A stretch of DNA of 36,995 nt from Priapulus caudatus (lineage: Eukaryota > Priapulida > Priapulimorpha > Priapulimorphida > Priapulidae), in contig NW_014578617.1 of the NCBI RefSeq assembly GCF_000485595.1, forward strand, positions 8,996 through 45,990, given 5' to 3'. Positions within the stretch are counted from its first letter, which is position 1, and each line of letters begins with the position of its first letter. Positions 26,385 to 36,991 of the stretch are shown in pieces. The notes beneath the pieces were generated by a model. The model did not search any database. It worked only from the letters and a program-made list of their open reading frames with translations, and had not been told where the DNA came from. A program made the translations under genes and the position numbers.

Positions 26385-27545
26385 TTGGCATTGCTCGATC
26401 GAAGTCGACCGTTCCGCCTCTATTGCGACGCATCCGGCTACGCCGTCGGAGCAGTTCTCACGCAGATAGACGAGCGAGAACAGGAGCACCCAGTGTTTTA
26501 TCTCAGCAGACAGCTGACTGAGACAGAACAATGCTGGCCTACAATAGAGCGTGAATGCTTTGCACTGGTACATGCGCTACAAAAATTCCGGCACCTCCTC
26601 ATCAGTGCCGATTTTGTAATACTTAGCGATCATAAACCGCTCAAGTATTTATTCGAAGCAAAGGCACTGCGCAATGCCAAACTCTAGCGGTGGGCTCTGT
26701 ATGTCTCAGGCTTTCCTTCATGCCGGCTAGAGTACACCACGGGCAAGTCGAACGTCCAAGCGGATGCGCTTTCTCGTTTGCTTCCCGAGTCGTCCACGCC
26801 GACGACACCCCATCACTCATCAATCATGCCCATCACCTCATCGTCGCACAGCGGTATGGCCTCACGACCCATTTACCAAGTGGTACTGCCTTCGCCTACC
26901 GGTGTGGCCTCACAACCCGCACGATGGGTAGGCCCCATTACGCTCCATCACAACCCTCCTCACCCTTATGCGCTACCGGACCCTAAACTGACACCCCCTC
27001 CTACCATCCCCGCTACTGACACCGAGCTCGCTGCCTTGCAGCTGGCTGATCTGCTTCTTGGAAACATCATACGCACACTCTCCAACCCTGACGAAACTTC
27101 CGTCCGTGAGGCTAAGCTCGTTGAAAGCTATCTCTTGGTTGACAACTTGCTCTTTCATGTGCCATCACGTGCGCAGGATGCTGAAGCGGCACCACAACTG
27201 GTAATCCCCCGTATTCTCGTACCCGCTGTGCTTCCCTTGTTCCACGATCATGCGTATGGTGGCCACTTGGGTTTCAAGAAAGTCTATAGCAAACTCTCAC
27301 GGCGATACTTCTGGCCCCGTATGTTCGCCGACGCTTACCACTACATCAAATCATGCGTCGAGTGTAATTGTCGAAAACTGCATCGAGTTCGCGCCCCCTA
27401 CATCATGCACCGACACCCAGACACTCATGCGATGTGGTCGCCATCGATGTTACGGGTCCACACCCCTGCACAAACTCAGGTAATCGTTATATGCTCACAT
27501 TTTTGGACCTTTACACCTCATGGCCTGAAGAATATCCAATGCTAG
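26385..27545 (+). pseudogene. pol: RNase H and integrase zinc-binding region
   Basis: LYCDASGYAVGAVL, QCWPTIERECFALVHAL, ILSDHKPLKYL and NVQADALSR mark RNase H with its acidic residues. A TAG at 26685-26687 interrupts it. Further on, HDHAYGGHLGFKK and CVECNC form the integrase HHCC zinc finger (about 27244-27370). The same frame then ends at 27545 after leaving integrase sequence; the core continues in the next frame from about 27430. Confidence 0.88.
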
Positions 27546-28098
27546 ATAAAAGCACTGCTACCGTAGCACGCATCATTGCTGACGATTTCATTACTCGTCA
27601 CTCATGCCCTCGATCCATCTTGCATTGCTTGGGATCACCCACATTAAAGTCTCTCCTTATCACCCCGAGTCCATCGGACAATGCGAACGCTTTCACCGCA
27701 CGCTTGCCAATATGCTCGCGTGCTACATTAATCGGGATCATACAGACTGGGATACAAAGATCAACTCGGGCTTATTCGCATACCGTACAGCCGTCAACGA
27801 ATCATCACAATTCACCCCCTTCTTCCTGACGTATGGTAGAGACGCAGTGCTACCACTTGACACGCTACTGCGGCCCCGACGATTGACATACGCTGACGAT
27901 CCGGTAACTCACGCTACTGAATGCTTGCACCGGGCATTTGTTGCGATGCAACGAAACACTAAAGTGGCACGAGCGCGTAATAAACGCCTCTATGACAGAC
28001 GTGCAAAGGTCCAGTCATTCGACATTGGGGACCCAGTCTACTTTTACAATCCCACATTAACAGCTAATCAGACGCAAAAATTCGCGTCAAATTGGTAG
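27430..28098 (+). pseudogene. pol: Integrase core fragments
   Basis: The first catalytic Asp lies in VVAIDVTGP (27368-27829 frame). The Glu lies in GQCERFHRTL (27604-28098 frame). Between them, near 27610-27640, the sequence jumps from PRSI to a later block and ~30 residues are missing, including the region that should hold the second catalytic Asp, so the DDE triad is incomplete. The C-terminal part (RRAKVQSFDIGDPVYFYNP) is a recognisable GPY/F-type module start. It ends at a TAG. Confidence 0.85.
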
Positions 28099-28477
28099 CC
28101 TTATTATACCATGGTCGAGAAACTCTCTCCACTGCGACTTCGCATTAAGGCGCAAGGCCAGACACGTACTCGCGCGATGTACACCTGAGTAACCTTCGAC
28201 CCGCATACCCATTCTCGGCTTGGGACAAACCCAGAACCGTGCTTACGGGTCGAAACGGCCCACCCCGACGACCAATGCGTCACGCGACGCTGGTTGACAC
28301 AGGGCCCCCTTTGTCGCCCCCACGACGACACGCATGCACCTATCAGTGAGGCTAGCACGCCAAGCACTAATAGCTGGGATGCAGAAGATTTGTTACCACT
28401 CGCACAAATTAGCCGATTGAGCTAAAGTGCGTAGTACACAACCTCTATTTTATGGGCCACTCCTCTGTTTCAGGACG
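28099..28477. other. Spacer between pol and env
   Basis: No credible coding sequence. At its end, TCCTCTGTTTCAG (28461-28473) is a good splice acceptor four bases before the env ATG at 28478, as expected if env mRNA is spliced. Confidence 0.6.
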
Positions 28478-30827
28478 ATGGTCCTCGCCCTGCTCGTAGT
28501 TGCCTCGGCGATCCTATCTGCCTCGCAAGCTACTGAGGTCCGAAGACCCACGATGGGAGTGGTTTTTATCCCGAGAGGTCACATCTCGGTCACACAGAGT
28601 ACCTGGGGCATAGGATTCACTCTCAACTTCACCTCCATCAACACTTATCTACGTTCCTTGCACAAGGATGTGCGTAAGATGTATAGACAACAGCCAGCAG
28701 CAGCACCATACTCCCCCTCCCCCTCCCCCGACGATCAATACTTCGCGGCTTTAAACCGTGACATCAGATCCCTCGTGCAAGCCCACATGGCGTGGTTCCG
28801 CCAACGTCTAAAATCACTTAACCTCCGTTTGACAGACTTGCACTCATTACATAATCCAAGAGAGAAACACGCTATAGTTAGTGGTCTTGGTAAAATTGCC
28901 AAATTTTTATTCGGAACAGCTACTGACGATGACATTGAGCAACTGCAACGCCAGTTGTCCGCACTAGGTACGACACAAGAACGAATATTGACAGTAATCG
29001 ACGAATCACTGACCGTTATAAATTACACTCGCATTCAAACAGAGATGAATACGGAGGTGCTGTCGCATGTGATTTCCCATGCCCGTGACCTAACCTCAAG
29101 CGTGCGCACACTAATGTTTCAATTAACGGCCTTCCAAGCATCGGTGGCACGGGAGTTCATTGCGATTACACACCTCCAGTTATCCCTTTCTAGTTTGACT
29201 GTAGCATTCGATAACGTTCAAACCATACTTAACACTACGGTACACGCTGTCTCCGTTTTGCTAACGGGCCGTTTGCCCTCCACACTTTTACCCCCCCCCC
29301 CATCAGTTGCGCCAAGTGTTACTTACTATCGAAAGCTCGCTGCCCCCTACACTAGCTATGCCACACAGCCCCCATGCTGACCTGTTTTATTACTATAATC
29401 TTATAGAGGCTATAGTGGTACCTGTGGACATGGGACTCCACGTAATCGCATTCTTACCTCTAACATACAATGAAATGACTTTTCAAATGTACCAAATTTT
29501 GACACCGCCTGTATTTCTCGGAAACTCCACTGCAGCCGCATACTTTCAAATCTCTCAAAATTTCATTGGTGTTTCACTCGACCATACTAATTACGTGCAA
29601 CCCGACGAGTTTGCCGTACGTTCATGTTTAAGCAAGCATCAACAAGTCTGCGATGTCAGATCCCCCATTTACCCGATGTCCACAGCAATCACGTGCCCAG
29701 TCGCATTATTTCTAAACGATACAGCTCTAATTTCATCATTATGTACGAGGCGCATTACGTTTTATGCACGGCCAACGCCGCGCGCCACCTACCTCGTTGA
29801 CGGTAGCTGGCTAATCTCTACACCTCATCCATTACGTTTGGCCATCTCGTGCCAGTCACACCCCACGGCCCAAGTAACCACTAAAGAATATCTCGTTCAA
29901 CAAAAACAGACAGTCACACTCCACTCTGGATGTAAAGCCGAATCCAAGCATTTTACCCTGCCATCATACTTTCACCATGCAACTACTGTCGATGTTCACA
30001 TCGAACTACCCCCACTCGACCGCTTGTTTTAACGTACGGTCCCCACGATATGGTCGGACATGTATGATGCGAAACGTGTGTCCACCGCTGACTCAGAAGA
30101 CCTAATCACACCAGAAGTAGTACCTCCTAGTTCATATGCACATACTGACCTTGATGTAGCGTACGCTGATTTAGTTACTGCTGTCAAGCACAGTAAGCGC
30201 CTGCCATTAACTGCCTCGGCATATGCCGAGGTAGGCAGCCTAGTTATCGCGGGTGCCACGCATCATTCAGTAACGTACATCGCTCTCACATCACTGTTGT
30301 TTACGGCTATAGTCATCGCCGCATACTGCTACTGTTGTCGTTGCCGCCGCCCTCTCAGCCCTGAACGCCAGCCCCAACCCAGCCCCGCCGACCTTTCCCC
30401 ACCTCCTCTCATACGTACACGAATAGCAAGTTACCCGCCCACCCCAACCACGACCAGACCTCGACCTCATTCGCTATTTTCCGACATGCCACTAACGATT
30501 CTTGAGCCCCAACTACGAATGGGCTCCTTCGACCCTATAACACCCACCTTCCAGTCCTATGACCATGGCTTCCCAGGCCCCTTCCTCCCTGCCAGTACCC
30601 CACCACCCACCTCCGTAATGGTACGATCCCCTCCTAATGCAAATATCGCACAGATGCTTTCCCACACGACCCCCAACTCCCCAACCCCTAAGGATCCCAT
30701 ACTCACTCACATACTGCACCGGCATATCTCCCTACGGCCCCGCCCAGCGCGCCGCTCTATGCCCACAACCAGCCCCCTGCCCAATACCACCACCTCGTGT
30801 CGTCTAACTCCCTCTCGGATATTAAGC
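28478..30827 (+). pseudogene. env: Env-like envelope glycoprotein, frame-broken
   Basis: Three stretches of one gene. 28478-29340 (frame 2) begins with a hydrophobic signal peptide and contains a Gly-rich block with F-G-T and three Asp at 28882-28932. In arthropod errantivirus and baculovirus F-type fusion proteins this pattern marks the fusion peptide. I see no RxxR furin site just before it. Frame changes at about 29340 to 29307-30032, which ends in a TAA at 30030-30032, and the same frame resumes and runs to 30827. The third part has a transmembrane helix near 30274-30330, a Cys-rich juncture, and a Pro-rich ~165-residue tail that is unusually long. N-glycosylation sequons (NxS/T) occur. 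Total about 780 codons. As it stands, neither full-length translation nor a functional glycoprotein is expected. Confidence 0.8.
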
Positions 30828-30830
30828 TAG

Positions 30831-31207
30831 GGTCATTAAATTAGCGATATTAATCGCCACTCTATTAGGCACACTAGAACTTTATGAGTGGCCCATTATT
30901 TAGTTAACACCGGCTTAATGATAGTTTTACAACCCCGACGACGTGCAGCGAGTGCACCGCTAGCACTAGTCGCGTTCTTCAGTAACGATAATCGTATTAG
31001 CATGTTCGTAAAGCGCACTATAAGTGACACACGCTTCATTTAAACGTATATGATTGTTACACGCCGTTCAAAGCGGCCTATTTGTAACTCCGCGTATTCC
31101 GCGGCTTATACGCCACAGAGTGCTATAAATTCACCAGCGCTGCTATGGCACTAACCGGGCGGTCAGTTTATATGCTGTCCCGGCTATGATACTGCCCGCG
31201 TATTATC
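30831..31207. promoter_or_regulatory. Non-coding region downstream of env with core-promoter-like elements
   Basis: No ORF. TATAAAT at 31124-31130 and TCAGTT at 31163-31168 resemble a TATA box and an arthropod initiator, about 40 bp apart. They lie ahead of the 31208 ORF. It could be part of a 3' LTR, but no matching 5' copy is seen in the window. Confidence 0.35.
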
Positions 31208-31771
31208 ATGCCACTTCAACATTGTCAAGACCCCTCTAACAACGACAACGACGGGCAACAGCCCAATGGACAGCGACCATCAGCGCCGTCGCCTCCGCCA
31301 CAGACGGGCGCCAACACCGCCTGCGCGTATGCCGACTGCGCCTGTGCCATCTGCGCCCTCGGCACCTCCGCCTGCGCCTGCGCCGCCTGCGCCACGGCCG
31401 CCACAATCTACGCCACAACCGCCGGCGCCGCCTGCGGATGCGACGCCTGCGCCGCAGGGCTGGGAGAACGCGCGCTCCCCGCCCCGACGCAGGCTCGCAT
31501 GAACGGCATGACGAGGCCGCGCAACCCTGACGAATACCCGGAGCCGGACACCACCGGAGGCTTCATCGACGACGACACCTCCCCGGAGGACTCCGACGAC
31601 GATCCGTGGAGCCCCGCACCCCCACGCGCCGACCGCTATTACGCCGGCCATTTCGTCGGGTCGGGCACAAACTCCGACCCCACGATGTACGAGTTCGTCG
31701 TCGGCGAGAAGGATGACCCGGCGAGAACGACGTGTAGTGACGTAGATATCGAATTATTTAACCTAGTATAA
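31208..31771 (+). CDS. Hypothetical Pro-rich / acidic protein downstream of env
   Basis: Not recognised. The 187-codon frame starts MPLQHCQDPSNNDND. The middle part is Cys/Ala-rich in this frame but Pro/Ala-rich in a neighbouring frame (31266-31502), suggesting a compensating pair of indels. The last ~90 residues include NPDEYPEPDTTGGFIDDDTS, EDSDDDPWSPAPP and a D/E-rich end (IELFNLV). The sequence is CpG-rich and starts at an ATG with a weak context. Position and orientation agree with gag-pol-env, so it may be an additional gene of the retroelement, or an exon of an unrelated host gene. No function can be assigned. Confidence 0.45.
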   Translation: MPLQHCQDPSNNDNDGQQPNGQRPSAPSPPPQTGANTACAYADCACAICALGTSACACAACATAATIYATTAGAACGCDACAAGLGERALPAPTQARMNGMTRPRNPDEYPEPDTTGGFIDDDTSPEDSDDDPWSPAPPRADRYYAGHFVGSGTNSDPTMYEFVVGEKDDPARTTCSDVDIELFNLV

Positions 31772-32309
31772 AACCTAATGACACGGGTCATTAAACGTAA
31801 GCAGATCACGTCATAGGTTATTTTAGTAACAGCCAAGGCAGCAAGCGAAGGACACCAGGTCCTGCTCTCACCAGCCGCACACGCCGCACGCGTATCTCGC
31901 GCGTGACCCAACAAAAGAAGAGAAAATATGCGACGGCAGAGAGAGAAAGTAATCACCTACACAAGGCGACACTATGAGATTTTAGTACCTATAGAAGGAC
32001 ATCACACCTTGATGTCGCATGCCGACTGATGAAGATCAAACAACGACGCCGCCGACAAATGTGAACTATGGGAAATATGAAGAACATGAATCGACCTGCC
32101 GCGGTTCCCACACCAGACTCAAGAAGCGTCCACAGCTTCTCACCTTCAGTTATCCATAAAAATCTGGAGAAGGACAGGATTGCACCATCCGCACGCAACA
32201 AGGCCTTGACCACGCTCAGACCATGCATTCCTCCAGTTGTATAAATACCGAACAGTTTCGACAAGAAGACAGACACGGTTCCACGGTGCCTGACAGCTCC
32301 CGACGCTGT
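31772..32309. other. Intergenic, no gene recognised
   Basis: A purine tract, AAAAGAAGAGAAAA, at about 31911-31924 could be a polypurine tract but no LTR boundary was confirmed next to it. ORFs on the minus strand in 31989-32753 lack features of genes. Confidence 0.4.
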
Positions 32310-32575
32310 CAGCACCAGGAGGGAGGGAGAGAGGGAGGGAGGGAGATGGAAGGTAAGAGAAGGGAAGGAAGACGCAAGGGTGTGACATACGGAGGGTAGG
32401 AGAGAGAGGACGGAGAGGGGTGAGGTAGAGAGAGAGGTAGAGAGAGAGTGGTAGCGAGGGAGAGAGAGGTAGAGAGGGAGGTAGAGAGAGAGGTAGAGAA
32501 AAAGAGAGAGGTAGAGAGGGAGAGAGAGGTAGAGAGGTAGAGAGAGGGGGAGAGGGAGAAGGAGAGAGAATTTGT
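32310..32575. repeat. (GA)n tract with GTAGAGA units
   Basis: GAGAGAGGTAGAGAGGGAG repeats, ~265 bp. Confidence 0.9.
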
Positions 32576-32579
32576 GATA

Positions 32580-33085
32580 AGAACATGCTGTGAGGTGCAG
32601 AGTGAGAAACAGAAAAGGTGCAAAAAGAACAGTAAAATCACAGAACTGCGATGAACATCGGCTAAACATATACGCTGAACAACCAGCAGCAGCATCTACG
32701 AAGAACATCAGGAAGAACATGTGCAAAGGAAGGCCACGATGAACATCAGCCACACTCCGTTCTTGCGAACACGCGTGGAGAACATCCTAGGAACGTATAT
32801 GGAACAAACGTCGGCAGAATCAGGAACGTGTGATGAACAACAATGACGTGAACCTGTATGAGGAACAACACCGAGCAGACCTACTAGAAACATGTTTGAT
32901 GAACAACAGGCAGGGAAAGTAAAGGAAAAAGATTCTAAACACCAGGGGAACCTCACACACAATACGCAGAAAATCAGCCTGTGTCATTACTGGGAACATC
33001 TGTATGATGAGGAACATATGTTAGGAACTGCTGGAGATGAACTCTTCTGTCTTGTGTACGTTCGTTCGACTTTGTAAAGAACACA
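32580..33085. repeat. Degenerate repeats with GAACAT / GAACAA words
   Basis: ATGAACATC or GGAACAACA recurs every ~20-30 bp (about 15 times), similar in word content to the degenerate ~36-bp series near 5130-5345. A short plus ORF at 32892-33077 is not credible. Confidence 0.5.
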
Positions 33086-33534
33086 ATTAGCAAAAATAAA
33101 TTAACTTGATTAAAAACCAAATGCTGTTGCATGACAATAACTAGAAACGAGCAGTTGTCGCCAACTACATGTATCCCCCGTGATCTAGTATGAATGGAAT
33201 ATCTCTGTCAGGACGTAGAAGGCAGGTAAAGTTAAATAAGTCACAAAGACAAAGGTTTGTTAGACAACTGGTGTGCCTCAGATGTGCAAGTATATGGAAT
33301 CTGGTTACCCTAGGAGGCCGAAGAAGAAATGTAAGTCGACGGTGAAGGTCAAACTAAGGTCAAGGGCAGTGGCGGTTTTGGTATGCGACAGACCTTCTCC
33401 CCAAGATGTGTAAGCATACCAAGTTTGGTCGCGCTAGGTCAATTAGGGGCCGAGTTAGAGAGCGGAAGGGAAATATGATCAAGGTCAAGGTAAAGGTGAA
33501 ATAAAGGTTGCAGTGACCTGGTGGGCAGTTTTTA
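33086..33534. other. Intergenic dispersed-repeat-like DNA
   Basis: AAGGTCAAGGTAAAGGTGAA words; no gene. The right part leads into the inverted repeat. Confidence 0.45.
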
Positions 33535-34060
33535 CCCGATCTCGGATCATTTTCGAATTTGGCATGAAGGTGCGTTATGGTAAAGCGAAGACGCCAATCG
33601 TTTTGGCGTGGGTGGAGTCATCGTTGCCATGGTAACAACATTTTTGTGGAAATATTATAGAACCTGTAACTTGTGCTGTTTTTACCCGATTGTCATGGAA
33701 TTTGGCACACAGGACCGATATAACATGTCCTATATATATTATATATATATGTAATATATATATATATTTGATGACAGTCATAAATTAAAATATAAATTTT
33801 AATACAAATATTAAATTTAATTTTTTATTTTAATTTTTAAATTTAAATTTTAATATAAATGTAATAAAAAATTTTAATACAAATATAGAATTTCATGTAC
33901 AATCGGTAAAAAGTTGCGCAGAAAGTTACAGGTTCTAGAATATTTTGACAAAAATGTTCGATGGCACGCATGACTCGCCCACCACCCAAAAGAGATAGGC
34001 GGCTTCGCTTATTACGATAACGCACCTATGCGAAATTGAATATTTGTGTCGAGAAGAATT
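33535..34060. repeat. Long imperfect inverted repeat (foldback), AT-rich loop
   Basis: The left arm, 33535-33705, pairs with the reverse complement of 33887-34060. Shared words include TAGAACCTGTAACTT, AACATTTTTGT, TTTTGGxGTGG, GGTGCGTTAT and AAGCGAAG. The spacer 33706-33886 is AT-rich (TATATATATT). It could be a foldback or MITE-type element, or a hairpin source of small RNA. No target duplication was identified. Confidence 0.78.
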
Positions 34061-34179
34061 GGCAGCCGGAGTAGAGCGTTCACAAGAAAATCTCTGCGGC
34101 CCGGCGCGGCGTGCGGCGCGATGACCAAACGCCATAGTTCCCCACGAACTTCATTCAGGGCTATACGCAATATGATACT

Positions 34180-34725
34180 GCTATTGCTTCACTGCTACTG
34201 TCTACTGCGATGTGCTTGCTGTGCTGCTACTGCTACTCGCTAACTGCTACTGTTACTGAGCTAACGTGCTACTGTTACTGCTGCTGCTGCTGTCTGACTG
34301 CCCTACTGCTACTGCTACGCTAATGCCTGCTGCTGCTGCTGCATCTAGTTGCTACTGTTCTGGCACTGTGCTCTGGCTAAAACTGCTGCTGCTGCTACTA
34401 CTGCTGCTCTGCTACGCTAGCTACAATGCATGCTACTGCTACTGCTAATCTGGCTTAGACTACTACGTTGCTGCTATTGCTACTGCTAGCTGCTATGACT
34501 GGCTACTGGCTACGCTCTGCTGCTGCTGCGTACTGCTGCTGCTGCCTGTGGCTGCTACTGCTACTGCTACTGCTACTTGACTCTGCTGCTGCTGCTGCTG
34601 GCTGCTGGCTGCTGCCTGCTGCTGCTACTCCTACTGCTACTGCTACTGTTGCTACTGCTACTGCTACTGCTATGCTGCTACTGCTGCTGCGCTGCTACTG
34701 CTACTGCAACTGCTACTAATAATAA
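34180..34725. repeat. (CTG)n/(CTA)n trinucleotide tract
   Basis: About 540 bp of CTGCTACTGCTGCTG with occasional insertions. Leu/Ala/Cys-rich ORFs are artefacts. It ends in (AAT)n. Confidence 0.93.
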
Positions 34726-35429
34726 TAATTACTTATTAACTCTGGCACTGAAACAAAATTGATACATGCAATGCACATGCACATAGACGATACCATACAA
34801 CTACACAGTACACCGCAGTACGACAATATACTAATATAAGCATTGTACAGAGAGTTAATAAAACAAATTTATAGTGTCTTTATAAACTCCTGTATACTAA
34901 AGGCGCGAAAGACTAGGGGAAGGGGGAGAGAAAACTAGGGTCCGCGGGCGGGCGTGTATTTTTTACCATACGACTAATTAATGCGTAAAATCGCCACTAC
35001 CACACATAGACGGCATTTGGTTCTATGTTTTAAGAAGCCGAGTCGGTGTACAGTAACTACAGTTATGTGACAGTTAACTGTGCATTGTCAGGTTAAAACT
35101 TGATGTACTGTCAAGTACAATGCCTTCGGTACTGTAAATAATACACGCGCCAAATGATTTCTTGACGTTCGATTCCCGCACTGGCAAAACTTTTATTGGC
35201 TGGTGCGAATTGAAACGGGAGAAGCACAAACGGGGATTTCCAGCCAAACGGCGCACGACAACAGGGGAGTTTTCAAGGGCGAGCTTTCCCAAACAGGGGG
35301 TGCACGCGGCGCGCGGCCGCGTTTGCCGCAACAGTAGGGAGAACCGCTTGATCGGCAAGTATAAGTGTATAATGCACTTAATATACTCAAGATATAGGGC
35401 CTACTGTAAAGCTATCTCTGGCGCGAGCT
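34726..35429. other. Intergenic, no gene recognised
   Basis: A possible polyadenylation-like AATAAA at 34857-34862 stands alone. The ORF at 35162-35470 lacks known motifs. GTTCGATTCC at ~35168 resembles a pol III B box but no A box is seen. Confidence 0.4.
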
Positions 35430-35775
35430 TTCTACTGCCACCCTACCCCACCCCACCCCAACAATCCTAAACCCAGCAGCACCCCCTAGCCCCCCCACCT
35501 TACCCAACCAACCTCAGCCCTACCCACCCCACCTTGCCCCAATGCCAAACCCAACAGCCCCCTACCCACCCCCACCTGCTAACCACAGCATCCTCCTAAC
35601 CCACCCAAACCTACCCACACGCCCCACTCCACCCCCACCTGCACTCAATCTAACCACAGCCCCCCCCACCCAACAGCACCCCTACCCCACAGCCAACCCC
35701 CTACCCACCACCACCCCACCCTACTACCACCCTACCCCAATCTGAATGCCACATCACCTCCCCCCCCCCCCCGCC
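35430..35775. repeat. C-rich CCCCACC/ACCCCA tract
   Basis: About 345 bp of C and A. The minus strand is G-rich. It precedes (in plus order) the Myo6 exon at 35816 as the other C-rich tract precedes the exon near 23235. Confidence 0.9.
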
Positions 35776-35815
35776 CGCCTGCCACTCCGCCCGCCATGGT
35801 GGCAACGTCACGTAC

Positions 35816-35985
35816 CGATGGAACTGTCGAGCGGCTGCGCGAGGCGTTAAGTTGCTGTTATATGCGCGGCGGCGGCCGCACACATACTCGATAGAAGAAC
35901 GTGCGTAGTTTCTCCTCCTCTCCTATTGCTAACGCAGAGCGCAGATTTCTCGAGGAGGTAGCTGCGGATGATGTAGCCGCGTCGA
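35816..35985 (-). pseudogene. Myo6: Myo6 exon after switch I (YLLEKS region), frame-broken
   Basis: The minus strand gives RGYIIRSYLLEKSALCVSN in one frame and, after one or two indels, GEEEKLRTFFYRVC and CAAA in others. The order YLLEK-S-x-x-C followed by FYR-x-CA is the myosin motif HYLLEKSRxC ... FYRLCAGA, which lies upstream of the switch II exon in the protein. The donor candidate is ATCG|GTACGTGA (35815). The acceptor is not clear; the upstream part merges into the ~50-bp array. So Myo6 extends the full length of the window, with exons on the minus strand. Confidence 0.65.
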
Positions 35986-36008
35986 CAGACGCCCGAACGC
36001 GTCGAAGA

Positions 36009-36410
36009 CACGTACACTATTGCTACCCCTCGCGATGTTACGCGCGCGTAGACCACGCGACATGACGCTATACCCTCGCGGCCATGTTAACGCCCGCGCG
36101 CAATGCGCGCTTGCTCCGAGGAGGTGTGCGAGATGTACCCCGCGGTCAACGCATGCCCTGAACGCCGCGCAGACACGTACATATGCTTACCCTCGCACAT
36201 GTTACGCTGCGCAGACACAGCACGAACATATCGTACCCTTGCGCATTGTTACGCGCTCACACAAGACACGACGTACATATGGCTACCCTCGCGGCATGCT
36301 ATGCGCGCCACAGCAGACACGTAATACGCTACCCTCTCGGCCATGTTTACGCCGGCACGACACAGACACGTAATATGCTACCCTACACGACATGTAACGA
36401 GCGAGAAACG
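36009..36410. repeat. ~50-bp tandem array CTACCCTCGCGGCATGTTACGC
   Basis: About seven degenerate units sharing CTACCCTCGCGGCATGTTA and ACACGTACATATG. They begin right at the upstream edge of the myosin exon. No gene. Confidence 0.8.
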
Positions 36411-36609
36411 CGCAGAATTTTGCAGGGACTCCTGCAGCAATACTTTTGCATACTGCAAGCGGGCAAATCCAGAAAAGCATACCTAAGCGCTCCCTCGCAG
36501 CTCTCTTACACGCCATACAGACACACCCTCGCTACTCAGTAAGCATGAGCGCCACACCCTCACCACGCATCTGTTCTATAACACACAACAGCCCGGCCAA
36601 CCCCCCTCG
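36411..36609. other. Non-coding spacer
   Basis: No gene recognised; the short ORFs are without features. Confidence 0.4.
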
Positions 36610-36950
36610 AACGCGTCCGACATATCAACGATTCCAACAATCAACTGATAGACAGATCAACAATCAATGATCAACAGACATCAACGATCAAGTGACGACA
36701 GATCATCAATCAGACGATCGAACAGATCAACAATCGACAGATAAAATCGAAGATCAACGATCATGATCGACAGACCAAGCGATCGACAGAATCAATGATG
36801 CAACAATGCAACAGAATCAATGATATCAACGCATCAAGATCAATGACCGACAGATCAATGAATTGGCCAGAATCAATGATCAATGATACGACAGATTACT
36901 GAATCGAACCGATCAACGTCGACAGATCAATGAATGAAAAGAACATAGAG
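36610..36950. repeat. GATCAA(CAATC) degenerate repeat
   Basis: GATCAACAATCGACAGATCA words, 12-22 bp apart, rich in GATC sites. No coding sequence. Confidence 0.85.
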
Positions 36951-36976
36951 ATCTATGAGCTTCTCGGTACTAGCGT

Positions 36977-36991
36977 GGCGCCCCCTGGCGC
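36977..36991. promoter_or_regulatory. CTCF-like core at window end
   Basis: GGCGCCCCCTGGCGC; the reverse complement GCGCCAGGGGGCGCC matches 13 of 15 positions of the CTCF consensus. Similar sequence occurs at Myo6 exon donors. Confidence 0.35.

Noticed and set aside
30831..31900. Definite 3' LTR of the env element
   Set aside because: No copy is found at the 5' end and no terminal repeat pair could be matched by eye, so it is reported only as a possibility.
34266..34762. Leu/Ala-rich ORFs in the CTG/CTA tract as a signal-peptide or membrane protein
   Set aside because: Trinucleotide repeat artefact, readable in every frame.
35160..35180. Possible tRNA gene or SINE (GTTCGATTCC, B-box-like)
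   Set aside because: No A box or clover-leaf pairing can be drawn upstream.
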